Source: Flavobacteriales bacterium
Lineage (GTDB): Bacteria > Bacteroidota > Bacteroidia > Flavobacteriales_D > JAHECK01
Reading direction: 5' to 3'
Assembly: GCA_030591505.1 (NCBI GenBank)
Contig: JAUVAY010000006.1
Span: 1-40,840, forward strand
DNA: 40,840 nt
Shown piece after piece: positions 1 through 8,906 of the stretch. The notes below the pieces were generated by a model that was not told the DNA's origin, searched no databases, and saw only the letters and a list, made by a program, of their open reading frames with translations. Positions within the stretch are counted from its first letter, which is position 1, and each line of letters starts with the position of its first letter. Both the position numbers and the translations under genes were made by a program.

Positions 1-943
1 AAATGAACTTGTAGATAAAATTGAGAGCACTTTTCATTACAATGCATGGTTTACGCCCGATAACATCAGAAAAGCGCTTAGAGGCATTGCTTATATGTTA
101 CGAAAAGATGCCATCGAGAAGTGGGTGGCCAATTATCCAAGCTTAGCTAAAGAGCGGAATGCACCTTTAAATGTGGGTATTGTAATGGCTGGAAATATTC
201 CATTGGTAGGTTTTCATGATTTCCTTTCAGTTTTGTTATCTGGAAATCGAGCCTATTGTAAACTATCTTCGTCGGATGATCAGTTATGGCCTGTTGTCTT
301 TAAGTTGCTTATAATGATCAATAAAGGCTATGTGGAAAGGATAGTTGTACTGGCTAAGCTGGAAGGTATGGATGCAGTGATCGCTACGGGGTCGAATAAT
401 ACTTCGCGTTATTTTGATTATTATTTTGGGAAGTACCCGAATATTATTAGAAAAAATAGAAATGCGGTGTCAATATTAAAAGGAGGAGAAAGTGAAGAGG
501 AGTTGAGGCGCTTAGCTGATGATGTGTTTTCCTTTTTTGGACTGGGTTGTCGAAATGTTTCGAAAATCTATTTACCTGAAAGCATGAAACTTGATACGGT
601 GATAAAAGCTTTTTACGATCATAATGAGATCATCCACCATAATAAGTACGCCAATAACTTTGATTATAATAAAACCATAATGTTGCTTAATCAGGAGGAT
701 GTTTTGGAAAATGGATTTTTGCTATTTAAGAAATCGGATGCTATCGCGTCTCCACTCGCCACATTATTTTATGAGTATTATCAGGATTATGATGAACTTA
801 TATCTTATCTGGATGGTATTGAAGAAGAAATTCAATGCATTGTGGGTACGGATCATATTGATTTCGGAAGAGCTCAGTCGCCCGAGTTATGGGAATATGC
901 TGATGGTGTAGATACGATGAAGTTTTTGACTGAGCTGGATTAA
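1..943 (+). CDS. Acyl-CoA reductase, LuxC-like (5' end cut by window)
   Basis: The reading frame is open from base 2, so the true start lies outside the window; an in-frame ATG at 95 is internal, because the upstream codons already read as family sequence (NAWFTPDNIRKAL). The protein resembles the LuxC-type acyl-CoA reductases common in Bacteroidota, which reduce activated fatty acyl groups to aldehydes with NADPH. Visible signs are an aldehyde-dehydrogenase-like nucleotide-binding part (GIVMAGNIPLVGFHDF, then ATGSNNTSRYF) and the probable catalytic cysteine in GLGCRNVSK (codon at 548-550). The C-terminus ends normally at 943. It converges on the lipoprotein gene that ends at 991. Cytoplasmic. 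Substrate and pathway cannot be read from this fragment. Confidence 0.85.
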   Translation, partial: NELVDKIESTFHYNAWFTPDNIRKALRGIAYMLRKDAIEKWVANYPSLAKERNAPLNVGIVMAGNIPLVGFHDFLSVLLSGNRAYCKLSSSDDQLWPVVFKLLIMINKGYVERIVVLAKLEGMDAVIATGSNNTSRYFDYYFGKYPNIIRKNRNAVSILKGGESEEELRRLADDVFSFFGLGCRNVSKIYLPESMKLDTVIKAFYDHNEIIHHNKYANNFDYNKTIMLLNQEDVLENGFLLFKKSDAIASPLATLFYEYYQDYDELISYLDGIEEEIQCIVGTDHIDFGRAQSPELWEYADGVDTMKFLTELD

Positions 944-947
944 AAAA

Positions 948-972
948 TGTATCACAGAGGAACGCAGAGTAA
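948..972. repeat. CACAGAG-type intergenic motif, copy 1
   Basis: Between two convergent genes the sequence reads atcacagaggaacgcagagt. The reverse complement of a second stretch near 23024-23070 has the same character (gtatcacaaagacgctcagag). Similar cacagag strings occur in intergenic DNA of many bacteria. Function unknown; the match is short and imperfect. Confidence 0.35.
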
Positions 973-990
973 AATAAGATCAAAGATTAC

Positions 991-2463
991 TTACTCTGGC
1001 TTATACTCATAAGCTCCCAATGCAGGTTCAGCAGGTCGTGGATCACCTTCTAGATCACTTAGCGTTGCACTAGACGGATTAGCCTTGCCCAATACAAAAG
1101 CATTTTCTGAAGGACGCAGGTTTGAGATCCAGGGGTCGATCAATTGTGGGTTCTCATTTAAATAGGTATTTGTAAAATCAGAAGATAGAGTGGAAGTAGT
1201 TCGGATCAAATTGTAATCACCCGTAAATTCATTTCCCTCCCCATATAATTCAAGAATAAACTCATTCTGGTCAGAAATATTACCATCAATAATGCTATTT
1301 ATTAGATAAGAATTAGTGATGGGTCGCTGGTGGGTAGTATTATCTATAACGTATTGATTAATAAGGGTAAATGAGGCCGTTTCTCTTGTTGTTAATGTCC
1401 AGTAATTGGAAAAAGTACAGCCGTTAAATTTATATTCTCCACCTCCTGAAATAGCCACCGAGTATTGCCCACTGTTAGCAATAGCCACATTCTTGGCGTC
1501 TATTTTGTAATTCCTTGCAAATATTCCACGTGCCGATGAATGGGTAATAAAGGTATTTTCAATAAAGATAGTATTGGGCGAGATCTGTCCGCCATCGAGC
1601 TCGAAAGGGTAAGCTTCTATTTGAAGTCCGATCAAAGCATTTTTAATAATAGCATTTTTAATGATATGATCTTGTGAGCTTTTGTTTATCCATATCCTAT
1701 CCCACTGCCCTGGCTCATCATCATAGATCTCTTCAAAACGATCACCCTGAAAAGTAACGGGCTCTTCTGTTGTTCCCAATACACTTAATTGAGCATCTTC
1801 AAAGATCCACAAACCTGCAAAAGCATGAAAATACACCTTGGTTCCGGCTTCGATTGTAAGTGAGCAAAATTCATCAACTACGGCATAGCCAAAGATCAAT
1901 ATAGGTTTTTCATTAGTCCACGTAACGGCCGAACAATTGCCACTCCCATCATCACCGATAATCGAATATGGAGGAAGACCATTGTCAGGAAAAAACTGAG
2001 GGGAATAAATAATTGCGTCTTGTCCATAAGCTAATAGAAGGATATTTTGTTCGTTTCCATTTGTTGTGAAAACAATATGGTCTTCAACCGCAAGTGGGTT
2101 ATTTTGATTTGTCGGGTCGATTGTTACCTCTACAAAGATGAACAAGCTGTCACCCGCTTCCAAAACCTGGTCATTTACTTCATTCTGAGCAATTCCATTG
2201 ATATTGATGCGGTAAAATGAATTATCAGCGCTTTCTAATTTGATTTTTGAAATATTTAACGCCTTGTCGTTCCTATTGTAGACCTTAAAATTACGTGTAG
2301 TAGAAGATAGGGTAGTAAATACCGTATCAAAATGAAGAGTGTCAACAGAGAAATTAAGCTTAAGCGAAGGATCGTCGCTAATAGTTTCTTTATTATTGCA
2401 TCCACTAAATGTATAGAGAAGGAGCAAGACTACTATGGAAGAAAAAAATCCAATAAATTTCAT
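991..2463 (-). CDS. Lipoprotein with parallel beta-helix fold (choice-of-anchor Q-like)
   Basis: A 490-residue exported lipoprotein: a hydrophobic signal ends in a lipobox (LYTFSGC, Cys22). Residues about 35-130 look like an Ig-like beta domain (VDTLHFDTVFTT, then NISKIKLESAD). The middle and end carry parallel beta-helix features, with repeated short strands such as NAIIKNALIGLQIEA and KNVAIANSGQYSVAISGG. It ends with DLEGDPRPAEPALGAYEY, typical of choice-of-anchor Q or pectate-lyase-fold surface proteins. Probably anchored in the outer membrane, perhaps facing outside. No catalytic residues could be assigned, so binding or structure is as likely as polysaccharide cleavage. It stands alone, divergent from rpmE2. 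Confidence 0.75.
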   Translation of the reverse strand: MKFIGFFSSIVVLLLLYTFSGCNNKETISDDPSLKLNFSVDTLHFDTVFTTLSSTTRNFKVYNRNDKALNISKIKLESADNSFYRININGIAQNEVNDQVLEAGDSLFIFVEVTIDPTNQNNPLAVEDHIVFTTNGNEQNILLLAYGQDAIIYSPQFFPDNGLPPYSIIGDDGSGNCSAVTWTNEKPILIFGYAVVDEFCSLTIEAGTKVYFHAFAGLWIFEDAQLSVLGTTEEPVTFQGDRFEEIYDDEPGQWDRIWINKSSQDHIIKNAIIKNALIGLQIEAYPFELDGGQISPNTIFIENTFITHSSARGIFARNYKIDAKNVAIANSGQYSVAISGGGEYKFNGCTFSNYWTLTTRETASFTLINQYVIDNTTHQRPITNSYLINSIIDGNISDQNEFILELYGEGNEFTGDYNLIRTTSTLSSDFTNTYLNENPQLIDPWISNLRPSENAFVLGKANPSSATLSDLEGDPRPAEPALGAYEYKPE

Positions 2464-2556
2464 TTGGCAAAGAAAATAATTTTAGTTGTAACTTTGATTA
2501 ATACGCAGATGAATTAATCTTATTGTTTTATAGCTTAAATATTTTAAAAATATTAT

Positions 2557-2564
2557 TACATTTG
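2557..2564 (+). promoter_or_regulatory. Bacteroidota -7 box for rpmE2
   Basis: TACATTTG matches the Bacteroidota -7 consensus TAnnTTTG exactly and lies 19 bases before the rpmE2 ATG, leaving a short leader. No convincing TTG -33 element sits at the usual spacing. Confidence 0.5.
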
Positions 2565-2583
2565 CGCCCGAAAAAGATTAAAA

Positions 2584-2841
2584 ATGAAAAAGGACATTCA
2601 TCCAGAGAATTATAGATTGGTGGTTTTTAAAGACATGACCAATGAATACATGTTTATGACCCGTTCAACAGCTCCGAGTAAGGATACTGTAAAGTGGGAA
2701 GATGGAAACGAGTACCCATTAATTAAAATGGAGATTTCACACAAATCTCATCCATTTTTTACTGGTAAGGTTCACTTAGTAGATACCGCAGGTCGTATCG
2801 ATAAGTTTAAGAACCGTTATGGTAAGTGGAATAAAAAGTAA
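2584..2841 (+). CDS. rpmE2: 50S ribosomal protein L31 type B
   Basis: An 85-residue protein with the L31 signature: [11 protein letters not shown] at the start, SHPFFTGK in the middle and [11 protein letters not shown] at the end. The zinc-binding cysteines of the C+ form are absent (no Cys in the whole protein), so this is the zinc-independent type B form. In other bacteria such copies can be induced under zinc limitation; no Zur-like operator was recognised here. It is monocistronic, with a promoter box upstream and a strong terminator just after the stop. Confidence 0.97.
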   Translation: MKKDIHPENYRLVVFKDMTNEYMFMTRSTAPSKDTVKWEDGNEYPLIKMEISHKSHPFFTGKVHLVDTAGRIDKFKNRYGKWNKK

Positions 2842-2865
2842 TGAATTTATTAAAATAAATTTTCT

Positions 2866-2898
2866 ACCGCCTTGTGAATTCATAAGGCGGTTTTTGTT
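2866..2898 (+). terminator. Rho-independent terminator after rpmE2
   Basis: Perfect 8-bp stem accgcctt / aaggcggt (2866-2873 and 2884-2891) with a 10-base loop, followed by a T-rich tract. Confidence 0.9.
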
Positions 2899-2957
2899 TT
2901 AATAGGTAATCATTCAATTAAAATTATAATCAATTAATAGCATAAAAGAGAGATCAA

Positions 2958-5060
2958 ATGAACAAAAATCTACTTGTATTACCTCTTGTAGCATTGTTTG
3001 CTGCTTGTGGTTCGAAAAAAAAGACTGAAGAAACTGTTGTTGCTGAAACAGCTCCGGTAGTTGTTGAAGAAACTGTAGTTATTGAAGAACAACATGGATT
3101 AGTAATTTCAAATATGGATGTTAAAGTAAGGCCTCAAGACGACTTTTTCCGATATGTGAATGGTGCTTGGTTAGATAACGCTGAGATACCCGCAGATCAA
3201 GGAAGTTGGGGTTCGTTTAATGAACTTAGAGAAACAAATAATGCGATGGTACTAAAGGTACTTGAGGATGCCGCTGCTAGTGGTAATTATGTTGAAGGTA
3301 GTGATCAAAGAAAAGCGGCAGATTTTTACGCGGTCGGAATGGATTCTTTATTAGCAGAGCAAAAAAGATTTTCTCCTTTGGATGAGATCTTTGCAAAGAT
3401 CAATGCGATCGAAAACGCTGCAGGTCTTCAGGAATATATGGCTTACCAAACAAAAATTGGTGGAAATGCTTTTTTAGGATTCTCAATATTCTCTAATCTT
3501 TCTGATTCAAAAGTGAATGCTGCTTATATCGGACAGGATGGTTTAGGCTTGCCTGATAACGATTATTATCTCAAAACAGATGAGAAGTCAGTAGAGGTTC
3601 AGACGAAGTATAAAGCTCATATTGCTAAAATGCTTGGTTTATATTTAGGAGAGCAAGAAGGCTTAGCTGAAAAGGCAGAAGCAATTTATGAACTTGAATA
3701 TCAAATGGCAACTGTGTCAATGAATTCTACTGAGCAGCGAAATATCGAAGCACAGAACAATCCAATGAGTTTGACAGAGATAGAGGCACTTTCATCTTCA
3801 ATTGATTGGAATAAGTATTTAACAGATCTTGGTGTAAGTGATGTTGATACAATGATAGTAATGCAACCCGATTTTGTTGCTGAAATGAGCAAGATCTTTG
3901 ATGATGCGAATGTTCAACTTTGGAAAGATTATTTAACATGGAACGTATTGAACAATTTCGCAAGCACACTGCATAGCGAAATTGTTGCTACTGATTTCGA
4001 ATTTTATGGTAAAACTTTAAGAGGAACAGAAGAAAATCGACCACGTTGGAAGCGTATGCTTGGAGCGACTAATGGAGCGATGGGTGAAGCAATTGGTAAA
4101 TTATATGTAGATGCTGTATTCCCTGCTGAAGCAAAAGAAACAGCAAAAGCAATGGTTGACAATATTTTATTGGCGATGGAAGCACGTATCAATAATGTTG
4201 ATTGGATGACTGCTGAGACGAAAGTAAAAGCTGTTGAGAAACTGAATTCCTTTACTGTTAAAATTGGATATCCTGACACATGGAAAGACTATTCAAGTCT
4301 AGAGGTGAAAAGAGGAACAGAGGATGCTTCATTTTCTGCTAATGTAATTGCAGCCCGAATGTGGAGTTATGAAGAACAATTAGCTAAACTTCATTTACCT
4401 GTTGACAGAGCAGAATGGCACATGAGCCCACAAACTGTAAATGCTTATTATAGCCCATTGAACAATGAGATCGTATTCCCGGCAGCTATTTTACAGCCAC
4501 CATTTTTCGATTTTAAAGCGGATGCTCCTGTTAATTTCGGTGGTATTGGCGCTGTGATCGGACATGAAATATCTCATGGCTTTGATGATAAAGGATCTCA
4601 GTTTGATAAAGACGGTAACTTCTCAAATTGGTGGACAGATGTTGATCGTGAGCAGTTTACTGAAAGAGGACAAAAGCTGATCGAACAATTTGATGCCTTT
4701 GAACCACTTGATAGTTTACATATTAATGGCCAACTGACATTAGGAGAGAATATTGGTGACCTTGGTGGTGTAAACCTTGCATGGGATGGACTTCAAATGT
4801 ATTTCGAAGCGAATGGTAAAACTGAAGTAATTGATGGTTTTACTCCTGAAGAACGATTCTTTATGTCTTGGGCTACTATCTGGAGAACAAAATACAGAGA
4901 TGAGTCGTTGCGTTCACAGATCTTAACTAATCCTCATGCGCCTGGTCATTATAGAGCTTTTGCTCCGTTGACCAACGTAGATGCATTCTATACAACATTC
5001 GACCTGAAAGAGGGAGATAAAATGTATAGAAAAGAAGAAGATAGAGTGAAAATCTGGTAA
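2958..5060 (+). CDS. M13 family zinc metallopeptidase, lipoprotein (PepO/neprilysin-like)
   Basis: A 700-residue endopeptidase. The N-terminus is a lipoprotein signal (MNKNLLVLPLVALFAACG, lipid Cys17) followed by an acidic, Val-rich linker to about residue 55. The peptidase M13 N domain follows, opening with DDFFRYVNGAWL. The catalytic domain has the substrate-binding NAYYSP (495-500), the zinc motif HEISH (536-540, His536, Glu537, His540) and the third ligand in ENIGD (Glu597, with Asp601). It ends in VKIW, like the conserved C-terminal Trp motif of the family. Length matches M13. Expected to cleave peptides under 3-4 kDa in the periplasm or at the surface. Its own gene, with a long hairpin terminator downstream. 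Confidence 0.95.
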   Translation: MNKNLLVLPLVALFAACGSKKKTEETVVAETAPVVVEETVVIEEQHGLVISNMDVKVRPQDDFFRYVNGAWLDNAEIPADQGSWGSFNELRETNNAMVLKVLEDAAASGNYVEGSDQRKAADFYAVGMDSLLAEQKRFSPLDEIFAKINAIENAAGLQEYMAYQTKIGGNAFLGFSIFSNLSDSKVNAAYIGQDGLGLPDNDYYLKTDEKSVEVQTKYKAHIAKMLGLYLGEQEGLAEKAEAIYELEYQMATVSMNSTEQRNIEAQNNPMSLTEIEALSSSIDWNKYLTDLGVSDVDTMIVMQPDFVAEMSKIFDDANVQLWKDYLTWNVLNNFASTLHSEIVATDFEFYGKTLRGTEENRPRWKRMLGATNGAMGEAIGKLYVDAVFPAEAKETAKAMVDNILLAMEARINNVDWMTAETKVKAVEKLNSFTVKIGYPDTWKDYSSLEVKRGTEDASFSANVIAARMWSYEEQLAKLHLPVDRAEWHMSPQTVNAYYSPLNNEIVFPAAILQPPFFDFKADAPVNFGGIGAVIGHEISHGFDDKGSQFDKDGNFSNWWTDVDREQFTERGQKLIEQFDAFEPLDSLHINGQLTLGENIGDLGGVNLAWDGLQMYFEANGKTEVIDGFTPEERFFMSWATIWRTKYRDESLRSQILTNPHAPGHYRAFAPLTNVDAFYTTFDLKEGDKMYRKEEDRVKIW

Positions 5061-5081
5061 AAGATTATTGATAAAATAGTT

Positions 5082-5128
5082 AAGCGTCCCTCCCGATAGT
5101 TATCGGGATTGGGACGCTTTTTTTGTTT
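5082..5128 (+). terminator. Terminator with nested tcccgata/tatcggga palindrome
   Basis: Outer arms aagcgtccc (5082-5090) and gggacgctt (5111-5119) enclose a second perfect inverted repeat tcccgata / tatcggga (5091-5098, 5101-5108) with a 2-base loop. This makes one 17-bp stem, interrupted only by TT at 5109-5110. Seven Ts follow. Terminates the M13 peptidase gene. Confidence 0.88.
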
Positions 5129-5294
5129 CTATTAGTTTTTATACTATTTATTTCAGATGCTAAATCCTATGTGTTTACTTCATTATGCCTAATTATCAGT
5201 TATTTATAACTCTTGCTATAAAATTGATGAACATCATAAATTAATTAATAGACTTCAAGTATATTAGTTTGATTAATTGATCAGTTTAATATTC

Positions 5295-7199
5295 ATGGGA
5301 ATTCAGTCGATAAATAATAACTCTTCAGATAGCGACAGATTAAAATTCATCAATCATTTGTTGGATGATGTTCAGGCACTTGAGTTCATGATCGAGAATG
5401 AAATGTTTGAAAAAGGAATTGAGAGAATAGGGGCTGAACAGGAGTTTTGTATCGTGAATCGTGATATGACACCTTCAGACAAAGCGCTTGAGCTCCTGGA
5501 TGCTCTGGATGATGAATATTTCACAACAGAATTAGCGAAGTACAATCTGGAGTTGAATTTGCCACCACTGGAGCTAAAAAACGATTGCTTTAGCCGTATG
5601 GAAAAATTTCTCTGGAAAAAAATGGAGAAAACCATCAAAAAGGCGAATGAATTCAATAGCGATATTGTATTTACAGGAATATTACCCACGATCTCTTATG
5701 AAGAGATCTCTAAAAAGTATATGACACCTTTTGATCGATATAATTTATTAGGTGAGATTATTAAGAAGGCCCGGGGGGAAGATTTCGAATTGCATCTGCA
5801 AGGGGTTGATGAGCTTAATATGAAACATGATTGCATCATGCTGGAAGCCTGTAACACTTCATTTCAGGTGCATCTTCAAATTGAACCTCATGAGTTTGTA
5901 GACAAGTATAATTGGGCACAGGCGATCAGTGGACCTGTTTTATCTGCAGTTACGAACTCACCATTACTACTGGGGAATGAATTGTGGAGAGAGACGAGAA
6001 TAGCTTTGTTCCAACAGAGTATAGACTTAAGGGCAACCACAAGGATGCCAAGAAAAAGACAGCCAAGGGTTAATTTTGGAAACGGTTGGATCAAAAAATC
6101 TGTTGCAGAGATCTATAAGGATGATATTTCCCGATTTACTCTCTTGATCTCAAGCGATATTGAAGAATCTTCTCTTGAACTTTTGAAAGAGGGCAAAATT
6201 CCGGAATTGGATGCATTGCGCTTGCATAATGGGACGGTTTATAAGTGGAATAGACCCTGCTATGGCGTAGGTAATGGGAAGCCGCATTTACGCATTGACA
6301 ATCGATATATTCCTTCAGGGCCAACGGTTAAGGATGAAATAGCAAATACTGCCTTTTGGATAGGACTAATGAAAGCCATGCCTGATAAATACAAGAATAT
6401 TTGGAAGGTGATGGATTTTAAACAAGCGAAAGGAAATTTTTTAAAAGCAGCTAAGTTTGGATTGGAAACAGAGTTTGAGATCTTTGATAAGATCCTGCCT
6501 GCACGTGACCTGATATTAGAAAACTTACTTCCAATGGCTGAGGAAGGACTTAGGAAAGTTAATGTATCCCAACGTGATATTGATACCTATTTAGGTGTTA
6601 TTGAGAAAAGGATCATATTGAATCAAACAGGTTCCCAATGGACAATTAGAAATTATCGTAATGCAAGAAAGCATATTGATAAGGATAGCACCTTAAAATT
6701 ACTGACACTCAATATGTTGAAGAATGGATACAAAAATAATCCTATTTATAATTGGAAGGAGATCATAATAGAAGATAAAAAGCATATTCAGAATAAATTT
6801 GAGAAAGTACGCCAGGTGATGACTAGCGATTTGTTTGTTGTAAGAGAAACTGATATTGTGAAGTTGGTTCTCAAAATAATGGAGTGGCGAAATATTCATA
6901 GAATGCCTATTGAGGGGCCTAAAGGAGAGTTGTTGGGATTACTTACGCTTTCTCATATGAGGCGTTTGATAAAAGGAGACAAGACAGTAAGTGATAAGCT
7001 CGTTAAGGATGTAATGATAAAAGATGTGAAAATTGCTGACCCAGATGAGGGCTTGAGTGAGGCTATTGATAAGATGAAAAAATTTAAAGTTGGCTGTTTA
7101 CCGGTCGTAAGAAGAAATATACTGATTGGTATTATTACAGAAACGGATATTATAAAAATTATGATGGAAAATGAAGATTGGAATGAAGGAGGAGATTGA
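5295..7199 (+). CDS. GCS2-type amidoligase fused to a CBS domain pair
   Basis: About 634 residues from ATG 5295; an in-frame TTG at 5277 is less likely. The first ~440 residues resemble carboxylate-amine ligases of the glutamate-cysteine ligase 2 (GCS2) group, which form an amide from glutamate (or similar) and an amine using ATP. Visible marks are the acidic metal-binding strand GAEQEFCIV, NLPPLELK, the CNTSFQVHLQ strand and LRATTRMPRKRQPRVNFG. Residues ~509-630 are two CBS motifs (from VMTSDLFVVRETD, then VMIKDVKIADPDEG and GIITETDIIKIM), which usually bind adenine nucleotides and regulate the attached enzyme. The stop overlaps the zinc hydrolase start, so the two are translationally linked. 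The real substrate is unknown; glutathione synthesis is not implied. Confidence 0.82.
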   Translation: MGIQSINNNSSDSDRLKFINHLLDDVQALEFMIENEMFEKGIERIGAEQEFCIVNRDMTPSDKALELLDALDDEYFTTELAKYNLELNLPPLELKNDCFSRMEKFLWKKMEKTIKKANEFNSDIVFTGILPTISYEEISKKYMTPFDRYNLLGEIIKKARGEDFELHLQGVDELNMKHDCIMLEACNTSFQVHLQIEPHEFVDKYNWAQAISGPVLSAVTNSPLLLGNELWRETRIALFQQSIDLRATTRMPRKRQPRVNFGNGWIKKSVAEIYKDDISRFTLLISSDIEESSLELLKEGKIPELDALRLHNGTVYKWNRPCYGVGNGKPHLRIDNRYIPSGPTVKDEIANTAFWIGLMKAMPDKYKNIWKVMDFKQAKGNFLKAAKFGLETEFEIFDKILPARDLILENLLPMAEEGLRKVNVSQRDIDTYLGVIEKRIILNQTGSQWTIRNYRNARKHIDKDSTLKLLTLNMLKNGYKNNPIYNWKEIIIEDKKHIQNKFEKVRQVMTSDLFVVRETDIVKLVLKIMEWRNIHRMPIEGPKGELLGLLTLSHMRRLIKGDKTVSDKLVKDVMIKDVKIADPDEGLSEAIDKMKKFKVGCLPVVRRNILIGIITETDIIKIMMENEDWNEGGD

Positions 7200-8337
7200 A
7201 ACAGTGGATCTGTCGGTTGACAAACGAGTGTTATGCGAATTTAGGAGTAATAATGGACCTTTAGTTGTCTTTATGTGTGGAATTCATGGTAATGAACCCA
7301 TGAGCGTATTGGCAATTAAGGAGATTGCTGAATTTATACAGGATAATAATATTCAGTTGGCAGGATCCATGATTGGAATAACCGGTAATATCGAGGCCCT
7401 AAACAAAGGAGAGCGTTATATTGAATGCGATCTAAATAGAATTTGGACAGAGGTCAATATGAATTTTATTTCTAATGGTTCAACACTTAGAAATGAAAAG
7501 GCTGAGATGAAAGAGATCTGGTCGGTGCTTAGTAAGGTGCTTGATGAAAGAAAAAAGGAGGATGTAGTGATCTTTGACCTGCATACGACTTCCTCGCCAT
7601 CCGTTCCTTTCATTACTATCAATGATACAATATCAAACAGGTGTATTTCTAAAGAGTATCCTTTGGCTACTGTTTTTGGTATTGAAGAATATTTGAGTGG
7701 TCCTTTGTTGAGTTATATGAATGAACTCGGAATCAGTGCGATTGGATTTGAGGGTGGTCAGCATATAGATTTGGGTTCATTTGAAAATCATAAAGCATTT
7801 ATATGGTTATCACTTGCAAATCAAGGACTTATATCTGCAGATATGCTTGAAGTAAAGGCTGCTTTTAAACGGTTAAATGAGTTGAGTATTGATGCCCATA
7901 AGTTTTTTGAAATTACTCATCGAGAAGAAATATTGGATAGTGACTACTTTAAAATGTATGATGGGTTTAGTAATTTTCAGTCTATTGAGAAGAACGTAAA
8001 AATGGCAATAAAAAATGGGATTGAGATCAAATCAGAATGGGAGGATCATATTTTTATGCCTTTATACCAAGAAAAAGGGGACGATGCTTTTTTTATTATT
8101 CGAAGAATCCCTCCATTTTTCCTTTGGCTATCAAGAATTTTAAGAAAATACAATTTTGAGAGAATAGTATTATTGCTTCCTGGTGTTTCGTTATACGATA
8201 AGAAGAAGCATATTCTGGCGGTTAATAATAAGGTTGTCAAAATATTACGAAACGATCTCTTTCACTTGTTGGGGTTTAGACAAAAAGTTCATTATACATC
8301 CTCTACAACGCTATATATAAGAAGAGAGGTGCAATAA
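7171..8337 (+). CDS. AstE/AspA-family zinc carboxypeptidase-like hydrolase
   Basis: A 388-residue protein of the succinylglutamate desuccinylase/aspartoacylase branch of M14. Zinc ligands are seen in GIHGNEP (His39, Glu42) and DLHTTSS (His138). CDLNR supplies the substrate-binding Asn-Arg, and the catalytic Glu is Glu194 in FEGGQH. The family cleaves N-acyl amino acids or amide-linked conjugates. The gene starts inside the end of the amidoligase (29-base overlap at ATG 7171, 17 at ATG 7183). A purine-rich GGAGGAG at 7188-7194 would instead suit a GTG start at 7204. The C-terminal ~150 residues (from about 240) are not matched to a known domain by eye. Context suggests it breaks, or trims, what the upstream ligase makes. 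Confidence 0.83.
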   Translation: MKIGMKEEIETVDLSVDKRVLCEFRSNNGPLVVFMCGIHGNEPMSVLAIKEIAEFIQDNNIQLAGSMIGITGNIEALNKGERYIECDLNRIWTEVNMNFISNGSTLRNEKAEMKEIWSVLSKVLDERKKEDVVIFDLHTTSSPSVPFITINDTISNRCISKEYPLATVFGIEEYLSGPLLSYMNELGISAIGFEGGQHIDLGSFENHKAFIWLSLANQGLISADMLEVKAAFKRLNELSIDAHKFFEITHREEILDSDYFKMYDGFSNFQSIEKNVKMAIKNGIEIKSEWEDHIFMPLYQEKGDDAFFIIRRIPPFFLWLSRILRKYNFERIVLLLPGVSLYDKKKHILAVNNKVVKILRNDLFHLLGFRQKVHYTSSTTLYIRREVQ

Positions 8338-8409
8338 ATTAATTTTTGTCACTTAGTCGATAATTCATTCAATTATTTATCCTAATTTTTGTGTGAAATT
8401 AAAAATAAG

Positions 8410-8892
8410 ATGAAAAAAGGATTGATTATATCATTTTTTATAATGGTAAGTGTTGTATTAGTAGCACAAGAAAAAGAGAAATTTATGAAAAATGACGAAG
8501 AATTAAAGAAAGAACTTTCAGATATTCAATATCATGTTACACAAGAAAAGGGAACTGAAGCACCTTATTCGGGTGAATATTATTTGAATAAAGATGAAGG
8601 ATTATATGATTGTGTTGTATGTAAAAGTCCCTTATTTACCTCGAGTGAAAAATTTGATTCACACTGTGGATGGCCAAGTTTTTATCTTCCTGTGTCTGAT
8701 TCTAGCGTCGTAGAAACCGTAGATCAAAGCCTTGGAATGACACGTATTGAAATTACTTGTGGAAATTGTGGAGCCCATTTAGGGCATGTTTTTAATGACG
8801 GTCCCCAGCCAACAGGACTTCGATATTGTGTTAATTCTGCTTCGTTAAATTTTGAGAAGAGAGAAGGAGGGAAGGAGAAAAGTAAAGAATAG
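8410..8892 (+). CDS. msrB: Peptide-methionine (R)-S-oxide reductase, exported
   Basis: 160 residues from ATG 8410, chosen over an in-frame TTG at 8389 because it starts directly with a signal peptide ([20 protein letters not shown]). The MsrB fold is complete: zinc cysteines CVVC (68-71) and CGNC (117-120), GWPSF next to the resolving Cys86, and nucleophilic Cys140 in RYCVNSASL. It reduces methionine-R-sulfoxide in proteins. The signal peptide places it in the periplasm or envelope, so it repairs exported proteins and needs an envelope thiol or electron donor not seen here. It follows the zinc hydrolase by about 70 bases and may share its transcript. Confidence 0.95.
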   Translation: MKKGLIISFFIMVSVVLVAQEKEKFMKNDEELKKELSDIQYHVTQEKGTEAPYSGEYYLNKDEGLYDCVVCKSPLFTSSEKFDSHCGWPSFYLPVSDSSVVETVDQSLGMTRIEITCGNCGAHLGHVFNDGPQPTGLRYCVNSASLNFEKREGGKEKSKE

Positions 8893-8906
8893 GAATCCAA
8901 TGTTAT

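Noticed and set aside
5277-5294. TTG start for the amidoligase
   Set aside because: Adds six residues with no support; ATG 5295 starts at the family-like sequence.
7171-7204. Choosing one start for the zinc hydrolase
   Set aside because: ATG 7171, ATG 7183 and GTG 7204 all possible. I kept 7171, but GTG 7204 has the better purine-rich site; not decided.
8389-8409. TTG start for msrB
   Set aside because: The signal peptide begins at ATG 8410; the upstream part adds nothing family-like.
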